Below are positions 1 through 11,749 of a stretch of DNA of 64,000 bases, piece by piece (the stretch's first letter is position 1; every line of letters begins with the position of its first letter). The stretch spans positions 381,689,278 through 381,753,277 of the forward strand of contig NC_085141.1 of the NCBI RefSeq assembly GCF_024139115.2, written 5' to 3'. A program made the position numbers and the translations under genes. The notes under the pieces were generated by a model. That model saw only the letters and a program-made list of their open reading frames with translations, searched no databases and had not been told where the DNA came from. Source of the DNA: Armigeres subalbatus (lineage: Eukaryota; Arthropoda; Insecta; Diptera; Culicidae).

Positions 1-851
1 GAAAGGGTCATTTGGTCGACAGGGTCATTTGGTCGACAGGGTCATTTGGCCGACAGGGTCATTTGGCCGAAAGGGCCATTTGACCGAATAGGACATTTGG
101 CCGAAAGGGTTATTTGGCCGAATAGAATATTTGGTCGAATAGGACATTTGTCCGAATAGTTAATTTGAAAAGTGAGAAATTAGGAATGAGAAGAGAGACA
201 TCTCACTTCTCACTCTTCATTTTTCTCTTTTTACTGTAAAAAGTGAGAAGCGCGAAATGAATAGTGAGACGTCTCACTACCCACTTCGCACTACTCACTT
301 TTCACAGTGAGAAGTGAGAAATGAGGAGTGAGATGTCTCACTACCCTCTTCGCACTACTCACGTCTTAACGACGTCTTAACAAATTCGTCACGTCTTAAC
401 GAATTCTCACTCCTTATTTATCACTTCTCGCTGTAAAAAGTGAGAAGCACAAAGTGAGTAGTGAGACGTCTCACTACCCACTTCGCACTATTCACTTTTC
501 AAATGAACTATTCGGCTAAATTACCTATTCGGCCAAATGTCCTATTCGGCCAAATGACCTTTTCGGCCAAATGACCCTTTCGGCCAAATGACCCTTTCGG
601 CCAAATGACCCTTTCGGCCAAATGACCCTTTCGGCTAAATGATCCTTTCGGCCAAATGATCCTTTCGGCCAAACAACCCTTTCGGCCAAACGACCCTTTC
701 GGCCAAATGACCCTTTCGGCCAAACAACCGTTCCGGCAAAACGACGCTTTCGGTCAAATGACCCTTTCAGCCAAACGACCCTTTCGGCCGGATGGGTTTC
801 AGCCTAATGGTCTGTTCGGTCTAGTGGCATTCGGCCAAATGACCCTTCTCC
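1..851. mobile_element. Foldback-like minisatellite element, copy A (left end cut by window)
   Basis: Bases 1-165 are tandem copies of a 17-bp unit containing CATTTGGCCGAAAGG. Bases 505-851 carry the same unit in reverse complement (TTTCGGCCAAATGACCC). The core at 165-505 is a palindrome-rich array built on GTGAGAAGTGAGAAATGAG and the palindrome GAGACGTCTC. The right end reads GACCCTTCTCC, matching the right end of copy C (GACCCTTCCCC). Beyond it the sequence turns at once into a BEL/Pao gag remnant, so the element is an insertion. No transposase is seen. Seventeen is not a multiple of three, so all frames through the arms stay open and give spurious repetitive proteins. Drosophila Foldback elements have this architecture, but homology to them is not shown. 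Confidence 0.75.
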
Positions 852-1075
852 GTTTTCATCAGCGTCTCCCAAGCTATCTGTTAATTTTCCTTGGTAATCT
901 TCAAGGGATCGATTATGCTTTTTGGCTCACTGTGAAAGCACCTTTTCAAATAAAGAAACTTCTCCACATCCGGCTTCTTCAAAAATCGGTTTTCCAGTGG
1001 ATGAATCGCGAAAGCTGAACCATTCATCGATATCGTCACTGAACATTTTAAGAATTGCGGTAACCTGACATGCTA
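852..1075 (-). pseudogene. BEL/Pao gag remnant
   Basis: On the minus strand, 1065-995 reads a segment with FSDDIDEWFSFRDS. After a frameshift, 990-852 reads KKPDVEKFLYLKR, then SIIDPLKITKEN, a stop, and QIAWETLMKT. This order (FSG..-EW..F.D, then LxxxEKFxYLK, then a later AWxxL) is the pattern of the BEL/Pao gag domain as I know it. The fragment has at least one frameshift and one stop, and it ends exactly where the minisatellite element begins at 851. It is a dead copy and the only coding trace in the first 3 kb. Confidence 0.6.
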
Positions 1076-3180
1076 CACAACACCTGCCGCTGGTTGTTCA
1101 AGTAGTGACTGGTTCTAACGTCGGAGGGTCATAAAAGGATTTGCTTTAGTCCAGCAAAAACGTTTTAGCTGATATTGCAGCTCGACCAAGTTCTCGCCAA
1201 ATCTCTCCCACAAATCGTCTATTAGTCCCAACTATACGTCTACCTGCGTAGCAGTGGTTGCATCAAAATATTTTAATATTTTGTGCTGGGCATTGCCATA
1301 GTAGCATCGACGACGATTTCTGATCCAGGACGGTTTCCGTGTGGTTTAATTTGGTGGTTTAATCTCGCACAGTACGTAAAGGCCTGATACCTGATATAAT
1401 ATAGAGCATCATGTCCAGAGAAATGGAAGAGGAAACCCTTTTTTTTGGAATTTTATCCACCAGTTCCTGCTTGGTGAAACTATGCCTTTAACGACTAGGC
1501 TGAACCAGACTAAATAAAGACCTCACATAACGATCATTTCGAGGTTCTTCAATACGTTTTCTTCTTCAACTAGTATAAGCAATCACAATAATTATTGCCT
1601 AGTAAATCGCAATATGACTCCTAGGAGCCAGCGACTTATGCGTCCAACTCCAAACGCATCGCAGATAATAATAATTCATTGTAGGGTAATTTCACTTTCA
1701 ATTGCAGTTATGGTACAAACGATTAACTCCAACATCGACCATAATTCCATAATACATTAAACTCTTTTGTAGTCGACCATCAACCCGCCCACGCTTGCGC
1801 CGCGCTTCCATCCGAACAACGCAGTTTATCTGCCTAAACTTAACATTATTTACACTCATTAAGGCACAAACAGCAGCTCACTTACTCGCAATTCACAAGC
1901 AACAACAACAAGCCCGACAAAAAGTGAGCACAAAATGGATTAAACATTACCAGTCTTTGCTAGTTATGCTTCATAACTGCTGATCTGCACCACATAGTGG
2001 CCGAAACCTGAACGAATTGTAAATTTTTGAGGTCCTCAAGTAGTATTAGTCCATTTAAGAATATTCTCTACGAATCGACAATCGCAAAATTTATAAAGAA
2101 TTTCTACCACCCAATGGCAGATTCAAATAAAGTTCTGCATTTTAATACCATTCTGTTGAAAAAGCATGCATTTTCTGTATCAGAATTGTATATGCCAGAT
2201 TTGATCAAATAATTGTTTTATTTGTTTTTGGGTGTAATTGCTCTTACTACACTAGATTTTGCAAATAATGTTAAAATGGTAATTAAAGAATTTTTTTTCT
2301 ACTAGCGGTTAAAAAGTGGTAGAAAATTTCACGACACTCTGTAGACGTGTATCACGCAGGAATGGAGAAAACATCTTCCAAACAAATGACTTCAATTTAA
2401 CACTGAAATATATAAGAAATAATATAGTTACTAATTAGATTATTGCTGCTTCTTTAAATTTTTTTAGGCTTTAATCATTTAATTTTCTCGCCCGCGCTCT
2501 GTGGTACTTCGTTAGTGAAAGTTACACTCAAATGTTTGAGTTTATGAGTACGTACTTTTATTAAATTATATTATTACTAGTTTATTTGTGGACGCAATAG
2601 CGCCCGTGGCAAGTGTTTTTTTTCAATTTTTAAGAGTGATAGATCTTTTTCTGAATTAAAAAAAATCAAAATTTTCAACGTCTGTTGTCTGTGATTTTTT
2701 CATCAAATGCTGTGTCTGGTTGTCTAAGGTTGTCACTGGTTTTGTTTTCTGATAGTAAAAAAGAATTGAAGTATCAAATATTTTATTTTTTGTGAGAATT
2801 ACCCCGCGTGCTGCGTCTGGTTGGCTAGTCACCGGACAGACAAACAGGGCTATTATATATATGATTTTTCAATTACTGAGATGAAGAATATTTGAGCGTT
2901 GATGCTGCTAATTTTTTTTGACGCTTAGTTCGGCTTGCCTGAACCCCAACTCAATTAGTAAAGCCCGCCACTATGCACCATAACGCATTTATTTTTTCAC
3001 AGTTTTGTTTTTTCCAAACACTGCTGATACCGTCTCATAACGTTAAACATAAAGAAGCGCACTCGTTCTCAAGTACTGCGCAGTGCACAGGGCTTCGGAA
3101 CTCGACTTGTTTGCTATTTTCGCTGAATTAAGTCAAATTTAAAGATCTCCAACCAAACATCGTCGTCATCGTCGTCGAAG
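1076..3180. other. No recognised gene; AT-rich intergenic sequence
   Basis: I see only short open frames with no recognisable motif, several T-rich tracts and scattered stops in all frames. Upstream BEL/Pao sequence could continue into 1076-1300 but is too decayed to claim. Confidence 0.5.
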
Positions 3181-3209
3181 TGGCAGCATAAATAATTCAG
3201 AGCTGCGAT

Positions 3210-3244
3210 CATGAACCACGCATTCATCCGTGTTTGGCGGCGCG
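3210..3244 (+). other. Possible short first exon with consensus splice donor
   Basis: An ATG at 3210 opens MNHAFIRVWRR and runs directly into GCG|GTAAGT at 3245, a near-perfect insect 5' splice site. The preceding 150 bp are less AT-rich and leader-like, with a CGTCGTCATCGTCGTCGAAG stretch. I see no downstream acceptor or exon that I can link to it, so this may be a chance donor or part of a non-coding transcript. Confidence 0.2.
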
Positions 3245-3259
3245 GTAAGTCACGAAAGT

Positions 3260-4545
3260 GTCTGTCAGCAGCACACCGTGGCTTTCTTTGAGGAAGCTCA
3301 AGTCTAGATGTGAGCCTCCCGCGATTATGATTTCATGTCATCGTCCGTACGGTACGAAAGAAATCAGACACGAGTTGATGTTTTTTTTCTTACTCGAACA
3401 ACGATTTTATCATTACGGGACGATAAAAATAGTAAAACACGAATTACCACCGACAACAGCAGCGCTTGCGTTCGGTGCATATTTAGTCATAACTCCAGAT
3501 GACGACTGCGGTGCAGCACGGATTATGAAATCGAATTCGGTGGAGTCGCGGAACAAGGGGAAAAGTCAAAAGTACTCCAGAAAGTGAGTGATTGCGACAA
3601 GACGTGACGGTAACTTCTGTTATGTCGTCGTCATGCTCTTACTGACATACTGATGGTGAAGCTGATTTGTGTTCCGGAGACAATTATGCTCTGCATGATG
3701 ATTTACGTAAGTTTCCTTGAGAGTTCAGCCTTAATATAAATTATGTATACAAATCTGCTGTTTATTATGAGATGGTTAACATGTATTACCACGCTAAGCT
3801 TGCCAATGTCCAAGCATTTATATTGAATCACAGACCAGACCGTACCTTCATCCGAGAGTAAATTAATCTTTTGAATCTGCTCCAGGACAACTTAGAAAAC
3901 AAACCTTTGAAAGCACGGCCCCGGGAGACCCACTGTGTTAAGGACGAGCCTCGAAGAATCCCAATTTAAATCTACTCGCGTAGGGCACTCCACTCAGTAC
4001 GGAAGCAACGCACAACTGTTATCGTTTTATCTCCGCTTTGCTGTGGCGAGAGGTTTTTCCTTAAAAACCAATCAACTCAGCTCAACTAGTCAAGGTGTTA
4101 TAGGTTTTTTTTTCGTCCCTTCTCTCAACAAATTTTCCTTCGACCGAGAATCCGGGGCCATAGCTTTTCATTGAAAGTTGGCCAAAGGGCTGGGGTAGAT
4201 CTAATTTTCAAAAAATCGAGGATGATCTACACTCATCAGCGATTGAGAATCGTTTGTAAATCATATCTTGATTTGAGGCATTTACAGTTACATTTTGAAC
4301 TCTTTTTCCCATTGAAACCATTTACGCCAAATAGAAGATATAAAGGGACTGTTGATAATTTGCTGATATTAGTAAAGGTTAATGTTTGAAAATTATGTGT
4401 TTGAGTACAAAATTTGAGGGGTTGTCGCCGGCGCTACTGTTTTCACGTGAAAATTTTCAACATGAAAATTGCAATCATTATCGTCTGATAATGATTCAGC
4501 ACAACACTGGCAACTTTGCCAAATATTATTAAATCATCGCTTTTC
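3260..4545. other. No recognised gene
   Basis: The longest plus-strand open frame here (3258-3587, 109 codons) has no recognisable motif and no homology cue, so I do not call it coding. The rest is unique-looking AT-rich sequence. Confidence 0.4.
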
Positions 4546-4561
4546 CCAAAGAGAAAAACCT

Positions 4562-4599
4562 AGATTAATCCAATTAGAGGTGGTGATGTTTTTCTCGCC
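4562..4599. repeat. Dispersed 35-40 bp motif, copy 1
   Basis: The stretch GATTAATCCAATTAGAGG-TGGTGATG...TTTCTCGCC also occurs at 10829-10864 (same orientation) and at 52295-52327 (opposite orientation). The shared consensus is GATTAATCCACCTAGTGG, then TGATAGTGCC, then TTTCTCGC. The three copies lie in otherwise unrelated surroundings, so this is probably one end of a short dispersed element. Confidence 0.5.
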
Positions 4600-4841
4600 C
4601 ATTATAAAATGTATCGAGAAACATCTTTTAGAGAAGTCAAAATAGCACAAATATATAGTAATTAAGGTTGTTTTTGTTGGGTCTCCTATTCATATGGGAC
4701 AAATATACGATTCACGGCATTATAGACTTTCAAAAATGTGGAAAAATTGGATCGTGAAGATATCATATCAATACTGTAAAAAAAATCGGGTGTAGATGAA
4801 ATCAGGGGCAGATATAATTTGAACATGTCAAAAATCGAGTC

Positions 4842-4854
4842 ATCACTGTATCTT
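4842..4854. repeat. Target-site duplication, 3' side of the I-type element
   Basis: ATCACTGTATCTT, identical to 10403-10415, immediately precedes the poly(T) that represents the tail of the minus-strand element. Confidence 0.85.
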
Positions 4855-5243
4855 TTTTTTTCAATTTCGTTTATTTGGTAGGCTTAGGCGTGTATAACAC
4901 TTTACGGAGCCATGGTTCTTTGGGATATGTACAATCAATATGATTTTATTATGAAGTTAATAAAAGAGAGGAAGAAGCCAACGTACTCGTGGTGACTCGA
5001 GGTTAGGTTTACAATGTTCAGGGATGGAAGGGGATTAGGATTCGGAAATCAGGGAATCATCATAATCAAAGAATGTCAGCTGCTCATCCGATTTTTTGGT
5101 GTCAGTTACGATGTGGTGTGTCGTCGTGCTCGAAGAATGGTTCGACTGGGAGTATCTTCCGGATGGCCAGAGCTACGGAGCTCTACGGAACAGACAGGCA
5201 GAGACTTAAAAAAAAAACTTTGAAGAAAAAAAAAAACAACGTA

Positions 5244-8200
5244 TTAGATTTTGATGTCAGAAGAACAAAGAAAACCATAAATGGCCTGCATATAGACTAC
5301 ATCACGATCTCCCAAAACACCTCGAACTTCCCTGAAGGGTTGTTTACCTCGGGCCACAAGGGTATCCAATAGTCGCTCTCTGGAGGCGTCGTTTTCCGAG
5401 TAGAACCAAACTACGTGATCGATGTCATCATAATCGGCTCCGCACCTACATAAGTTGCTATCGACAAGGTTTATTCTGTACAGATGTGCGTTTAGTGAAT
5501 AGTGATTGGACATAAGTCTCGACATCGTGCGAATGAAGCCTCGACTTAAGTCCTCACCTCTGAACCACGCTCGCGCTTTAGGAAACTTTAGGAACTATGG
5601 AAAATAGCCACCGTCCAAGTTCGTTGTGTGTCCAATTCCTTTGCCAACTCTGAGGAGTACTCTGACGGACTAATGGGAAAAACTCGTTGTTCGAGAGTTG
5701 TCTATTATAAACCTCACCTTCCTGTGCGCCCACCTTTGCTAGCGAGTCCGCCTTCTCATTGCCGTAGATTGCGCAGTGAGATGGGACCCAAACAAAGGTA
5801 ATCTTGAATGATCTTTCGACCAAAACACTCATCTGCTCTCTTATGTTTGTAAGAAAGTAAGATGCGTGCTTAACAGGTTTCATCGACCGGAGTGCCTCGA
5901 TAGAACTAAGACTTTCCGAGAAGATGAAATAATGATCTACGGGCTGATTGGAAATTATCCCCAAAGCGAAGTTAATTGCTGCCAGCTCAGCAACATAAAC
6001 CGAACACGGTTCCTGAAGTTTTCGGAAGGTGGATGAAGTTACATTGAAAACACCGAAGCCAGTGGATCCGTTAATGCGAGAACCATCAGTGAAGTATCTG
6101 TTGTTGCAATTGACATGTTCATATTTTTCGGAAAAAAGAGAGGGAATGGATATTTTTCGAAGATGATCTGGTATTCCTTGAATGGCATGTTTCATGGATA
6201 GATCGCTCCAGGCTCATGTTATGCGTTGAATCCATGCAGCCAAGGGCAATACGCAAACAACGATACTGAATTCGTTCCAATTTGATCAGGTGGCAATCAG
6301 CTGCTGAGAGGAAGCAGAAGGAGCCATACTCTAAAACAGAGAGAATAGTCGTTCTATAGAGTTTGATGAGGTCTTCCGGGTGAGCACCCCACCATGTTCC
6401 GGAGATAGAACGTAAAAAATTGATCCTTTTCCGGCATTTTTCTATCAAATACTCAAAATGGAGTTTCCAGGTACATTTGGAATCAAACACGACCCCAAGG
6501 TATTTAGAAGATAAAGATTGGTTAATGTCATCATTCAACAGCTTTAGTTTCAGTTGAGCAGGGTACCGCTTCCTAGTAAACACAACCAACTGAGTTTTTG
6601 CGGTAAAAACTCGATCCCTAAATGTCTGGCCCAAACAGTCAGATTATCCAGGGTACTTTGCAATGGTCCTTGCAAGACATCTGCACATGGACCTCTTAGA
6701 GAGACCACGGCATCATCTGCAAGTTGTCTCAGCGTGCATTGTTCTTCCAAACAATTGTCAATATCTTTGACATAGAAATTATAAAGCAAGGGACTTAAAC
6801 ATGAACCTTGGGGAAGGCCCATGTAACTAGTGGAAGTTGTCAGAGTGCCGAGTGTGAAGTTCATTTGTTTTTCTGACAACAAATTGTACAAGAAATTATT
6901 CAAAATAACGGGTAATCCATTACTGTGCAGATTGTCTGACAGTACTTCTATGGAAACTGAATCAAAAGCGCCCTTAATATCCAAGAATACTGAAGCCAAT
7001 TGCTCCTTGTGCGCAAAGGCCAGCTGAATATCTGAAGAGAGCAACGCTAGACAATCGTTTGTTCCTTTCCCTTTTCTAAATCCAAACTGAGTATTTGAAA
7101 GCAATGCATTTTGTTCGACCCAATGGTCGACTCTTGAAAGGATCATTTTTCCAATAACTTTCTCATGCATGATAGCATGGCAATCGGTCGGTATGAATTG
7201 TGATTAGACGCTGGTTTCCCAGGCTTTTGAATAGCTATTACTTTGACCTGTCGCCATTCAGGTGGCACAATGTTGTACTCCATGAAACAGTTGTACAGGT
7301 CAAGTAATCGTCCTTTTGCGATATCTGGGAGGTTTTTCAGATGATTGAATTTGATGTTATCGCATCCCGGAGCAGAGTTATTCGATGAAAGAAGAGACAT
7401 AGAAAGTTCCAGCATTGAGAATGGTCCACCTAAAGAACCAGGATCAGCTACTGATTCTCGAAATAGCGGTTCTGCTGGTACGGAATCTGGGCAGACCTTT
7501 TTTGCGAAGTTGAATATCCATCGATTGGAGTATTCTTCACTCTCATTGGTGGAAATGCGGTTCCGCATGTTGCGAGCCGTTTTCCAAAGTGTTGTCATTG
7601 AGGTTTCTCGTGATAGTCCCTCAACAAAACGTCGCCAGTAGCTACGTTTTTTGCCTTGAGAAGATTTTTGAGTTTTCTTTCGAGCCTCAAATACTCTTCA
7701 AAGCTCGGACCTTCCGTGTTTACGGAAGGCCTTGAAAACATCAGATTTCTCAGAATACAACTTAGTACATTCATCATCCCATCCAGGAGTGGCTGGTCTT
7801 TTGATGACAGATGCACTTGGAACGGGTCGTTTCTGAGCTTCTAGTGCGCTTTTTGAATCAACTCAATAAGGAATCGATATTCATCCAAAGGTGGAAGCGT
7901 ATCAGTTGAGTCAATATCAATTTTTACCGCCGATGAAAATGTTTGCCACTCAATATTCCTCGTGAGATCGAAAGGAACATTAACTGGCTCAGATTCTTGA
8001 TAGCCACTTTTAATGGTGGTGGCTATCGGCATATGGTCACTACCGTGGGGATCTTGGATAACCTTCCACGTGCAATCTAACGATAGTGAATTAGAACATA
8101 AAGACAGATCAATACGGCTTTGTTGACCATTTGGTCCTATTCGAGTTACTTCACCAGTGTTCAAAATATTCAAATTGAAATCGTCACACAAATCATAGAA

Positions 8201-8701
8201 AATAGGCGCTCTATAATCGTCATACGTTTCGCCCCATCCAATACCATGTGCGTTCATATCACCCAATATCAATACTGGAGATGATAGGAGGGAGACTGCG
8301 CTCCAAAAATGTCGACGATTAATAGAGGCATTTGGAGGAATGTACACTGAAGCTATGCAAAGATCTTTATTCTTTACATTTATTTGGCAAGCGACGATCT
8401 CTAGGCCATTATCAGTCGGAATGGGAATTCTGTAGAAGGAGTAGCACTTTTTGATCCCCAAAAGAACGCCACCATAGTGGTCATCCCGATCTTGGCGAAT
8501 AATGCTAAAATCGTGGAAGTTGATTTCATCTTCAGAAGAAAGCCATGTTTCACAGAGTGCAAATATATCGCAATCGGAATTTCGAATCAAAAACTTGAAC
8601 ACGTCTAATTTATTTTTAAGACTATGACAGTTCCACTGCAGCACAGTGATTGTATCTTGTGTAATAGCCGTATTATCCATCGAAAGATACAATTCCTGCA
8701 A
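5244..8701 (-). pseudogene. I-type ORF2 (endonuclease-RT-RNase H), multiply frameshifted
   Basis: Domains in order on the minus strand follow. The AP-type endonuclease spans 8701-7841 (286 codons open) with WNCHSLKNK, CETWLS, SVYIPP, LGDMNAHG and GSDHMPI. A linker is at 7816-7595. The reverse transcriptase spans 7598-6550 with FRKGKGTNDC, LDIKGAFDSV, LPQGSCLSPLLYNFY and LADDAV, so the catalytic YADD is LADD here. RT thumb and C-terminus lie at 6634-6119. RNase H at 6195-5578 has FTDGSRINGSTGFGVF, a second acidic segment (VAELAAINFAL), FSESLSSIEAL where a DS is usual, and WVPSHCAIYGNEKAD. A C-terminal Cys-His tail is at 5525-5244 (LCRCGADYDDIDHVVW). At least five frame changes separate the blocks, so no active enzyme can be made. 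Confidence 0.85.
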
Positions 8702-8832
8702 GAAGGGGCCATGAAACAGTCAATTGCTTCAGATAACTTTCCACTGTTGGTATAAAGAGGTCAATGATTGGCCTCAATGAAATCGGAATATTGAATAAAT
8801 TCAAAAACGGTCCACAAGGTCCTTAAAGGAGA

Positions 8833-9935
8833 TCAACCCTCGCTTGGACGGAATTCTTTTCTAGAAGTGCGAGTAACATTCTTTTTTTCGTTGATAGTCC
8901 TAATCGGATGTTTCTTTGAAACATCGGTTTTTGGCAATGGCGGGAATGTCTTGCTGCAACTAGGATCTAAAGGAGCAGTGAAGACAGGTTGCTTCGGGAT
9001 TTTAAATAATCCCTCATTGCCTTCAGATTTTGGCAAGCTTTTATGGATGACTTTTGATTTCTTACGGCGCGATCCCGGGGAAGACGGTTGCTTCCTCTTT
9101 TCGGGCACGTGTACTTCCGCAGATTCATCCATGTCGGCTACATCAGAGTCCAATTCGTCAATGGAAATGGAATCGTAGTAATCACTTACTTGAACGGCAG
9201 CTGAAATAGCAGCCTTTGCAGTGGTATCGGCGGATGAGTCTTGCGCTTTAACCATCTCCGCATAAGTCTGCTTGGAGCGCTGTACCAACGAGCGCTTCAT
9301 TTTTTGGGTGCCCTTTTTGTACACCGGGCAATCTTGCAAACCATGGGCTGGAGCCATACCACAATAAGCACATTTTGTGGCTTGTTGCTGACAGGACTCC
9401 TCCCGATGACTTTCGAAGCATTTAGCACAACGTGGTTTGTTGTCACAAAACTCGGCAGTGTGACCAAGTTGTTTGCAATTGGTACAATTAAATACCCTTG
9501 GCACAAAAAGACGCACCGGAAACAACATATTTTCTATATCGACATATTTTGGGAGCATCGAACCGGCGAATGTCACCCGAAGAGAGCCTGACTTAGAATA
9601 TACCTCTTAACCATCTACCGTGGTTGCTGAATGCAATTCCTTGAAGTCCAGAATATCCACGGTAGATTGCAGGGCATTCTTTAGGCGACCTTTCCTGCAA
9701 GCACATCCTTACAAGTCAGGCTCGCTGCGTTGATTACACCTTCTATCTCGACCTCCCGCGAGGGCACATAAACTAAATATGCAATATTGTACGCCTTGTC
9801 TTTCGCAATTTCATTCGCCACCTGGTATGTAGGTGCGGTGATGCGTAATTTGTTTCTGTTGATTTGACTGAATTCAAGCTTCGTAAAACGACGCGTCAAA
9901 TCTCGTTTTATGCCCAGGAAATCTAGGCTCTTCAC
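8833..9935 (-). pseudogene. I-type ORF1 (gag-like, zinc knuckles), frameshifted
   Basis: ORF1 would encode the nucleic-acid-binding protein that packages element RNA. The 5' part (9935-9681) opens MKSLDFLGIKRDLTRRFTK, with a fold like the RRM-type region of gag proteins. After a break at about 9577-9680 it continues to 8833. There it shows three CCHC-type knuckles, CTNCKQLGHTAEFC, CAKCFESHREESC and CAYCGMAPAHGLQDC, followed by a basic, Ser/Pro-rich tail ending FRPSEG. The frame is interrupted between 9577 and 9680. ORF2 begins about 130 bp downstream, the normal order for a two-ORF element. Confidence 0.75.
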
Positions 9936-10369
9936 TTTCTACCGAAAGTAAACAACCCAAGGCCCAGGCGAAGCCGCATGGTACAGTCGTGTGCGAGTAC
10001 TATCTTTTGGAGGCCCATTGCCTCCTACTGTCTCTGCCTCCATTCTCACCTCGCAAGGTGGAAGGATAATTATTGCTTATGCTAACTTACAACTAATAGC
10101 TTATTAGAAAAAAAATATCAAGAAAAAAACTAATACAATTTGTTTCTATTAGTTCCGCTCTGTGACGGGAGAACAATAAAACAATGTCTTCCACTTAGCT
10201 GCGCTTGCTGTTGTAGGTAGCAGCAGTAATAACAATTGCCTGCTTCACTGGCATCGCCAATAGCAGCTACTTCCCTCGCCGACAACGATCGCCTTTGATC
10301 CGTAGGTAGGAATAGCACCACACAATACTTGCACTACCGAACACAATCCGCGATGAGACATAGCACACA

Positions 10370-10403
10370 CGTCTGGCTCATTCAAGCTATCGGCACGGAA
10401 TGA
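10370..10403 (-). promoter_or_regulatory. Internal Inr + DPE promoter of the I-type element
   Basis: Read on the minus strand, TCATTC spans the target/element junction and matches the insect initiator TCAKTY. If its A is +1, then AGACG falls at exactly +28 to +32 (10374-10370). This is the downstream promoter element found in TATA-less non-LTR retrotransposons. It explains how a full-length RNA can carry its own promoter. The Jockey-type element at 52586-56853 has the same spacing. Confidence 0.75.
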
Positions 10404-10415
10404 TCACTGTATCTT
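10403..10415. repeat. Target-site duplication, 5' side of the I-type element
   Basis: ATCACTGTATCTT, identical to 4842-4854. It fixes the element's first base at 10402. Confidence 0.85.
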
Positions 10416-10615
10416 GTACACATTCGGTCATGTGGAATGATGCTGTGGCAGTTTCAATACAACGAATTTAAAATCATTTAATTTGGAATTTAATTGTGAA
10501 CAAATAATCAATCAGAAGCCTAAAAGCTTCCATTTTTGAAAAAAACCAAAAACAGTGAACTATGTGTAATTTAGCAAATACCAAATTCTGAAAAAAACAC
10601 TGTGTCTTCAAAATG

Positions 10616-10709
10616 CAGGGCGGTCTCGATTATCCGGAGGCTCGATTAACCGGAGGCTCGATTATGTGGAGCTCGATTAACCGGAGAAAATGGCTCGTTT
10701 ATCCGGAGT
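10616..10709. repeat. Tandem CTCGATTATCCGGAGG units, pogo-like terminus
   Basis: CAGGGCGGTCTCGATTATCC is followed by three or four imperfect copies of CTCGATTAACCGGAGG. pogo/Tigger-family inverted termini characteristically begin CAGT.. and continue CTCGATTATCCG, so this is probably one end of a decayed pogo-like element. A related inverted pair is at 30313-30355. No transposase is visible. Confidence 0.4.
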
Positions 10710-10828
10710 CTGATATATTTACATGATGGGTAAAAGAGAAAAAAAGATAAAAATTTAAGTCGTGTTTGGCACAACATAACGCAAAATCAAGACAAACCCA
10801 ATATGTGCCAGACTTGTATCAAAAGCCA

Positions 10829-10864
10829 GATTAATCCACCTAGTGGTGATAGTGCCTTTCTCGC
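10829..10864. repeat. Dispersed 35-40 bp motif, copy 2
   Basis: GATTAATCCACCTAGTGG, then TGATAGTGCCTTTCTCGC. It is the best-preserved of three copies (see 4562 and 52295). Confidence 0.55.
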
Positions 10865-10869
10865 TTTTA

Positions 10870-11745
10870 TAAGGGAACCAAAATCGAACATTCATAAAGA
10901 TGGAAAATTCATGAACTTCATTTCAAAGCACCGATTTTTTTTCAGAAACAATTGTAAGTTCATTCGGAGTACGGCCTTGGTATTGGGACTCATGCCACCA
11001 AATATTTATATGAAAAAATTGGCTAACCACCACTGGTAGGCCATGTATGAATTACAACACCAGCTCCATACTCATAGTAAGAAAAATTGTCCTTGTCCTC
11101 ACGATGAAATGGATGATCCGGATTTTCCAAAAGATCACTACAGAGACCATACTGGCCTTAGCTTGAATAAATGAAATAAAATAATTTTTATTCTAATAAT
11201 GTCATCGCAAATAGTGCTTTGCAATGATATTTAATAACTTGGCATTTTCCCGGATGTTCCGGAGGGTCATAGTAAACATGTTTAGGCCACAACATCAAAT
11301 ACATACTCATAATATTAAAACAAAGGCATTTATAAAATCCTGGTGCTTTTTCGATGAAATTCGCAGATTTTTCTTTTTGTGGGATCTTCCAGATCTTCCG
11401 GAAGAGCACACGTTGGTTAGGGGTGTGCGCCAACTTCAACAGTTTATGATATCATGCCGCCGCTGATGTTTTTGCGATGGGTCGTCGTTTGAAAAGTATA
11501 ACGCCACTGATCTACAGTTTTCCACGCCGATTGTAGAATTCCGCAGAATTTATCGTGGAAACTCCGAAGAACCAGTGAAATTTCCGTATAATTTCCCGGT
11601 TAATATTCCCAAAACAAAATTGAAACTCCAGAGGATTTCTTTTGAAAATTCCGTACAATTTTTCCATTGAAATTTCGAAAAAGCTTTCCACAAAAATTAA
11701 GAGGAACTTTCAAAATTCCGAAGAATTTTTCGTCGAAATCTTTAA
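10870..11745. other. No recognised gene
   Basis: Short unrelated open frames only. 11540-11745 is a weak run of ATTTCCGNAGAATTT-like units, probably decayed GGAATTCC-type satellite of the sort seen at 15890 and 49210. Confidence 0.4.
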
Positions 11746-11749
11746 AGGA

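Larger units (their letters stand above)
4855..10402 (-). mobile_element. I-type non-LTR retrotransposon, full length, with 13-bp target duplication
   Basis: The element runs on the minus strand from 10402 (5' end, CATTCCGTGCC) to a poly(A) tail seen as plus-strand poly(T) at 4853-4860, with an AATAAA signal at about 4869-4874. It is flanked by identical copies of ATCACTGTATCTT at 4842-4854 and 10403-10415. The content in order is promoter, ORF1 (gag with zinc knuckles), ORF2 with AP endonuclease, reverse transcriptase and RNase H, then the 3' UTR. An RNase H domain after the RT points to the I superfamily (I, Loner and Outcast types are known in mosquitoes), not Jockey. Both ORFs are broken by several frameshifts, so the copy is inactive, yet both ends are intact. 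Confidence 0.85.

Noticed and set aside
3258..3587. 109-residue plus-strand frame followed by GTGAGT
   Set aside because: No recognisable domain, and the start lies after the better donor at 3245. Not enough to call a gene.
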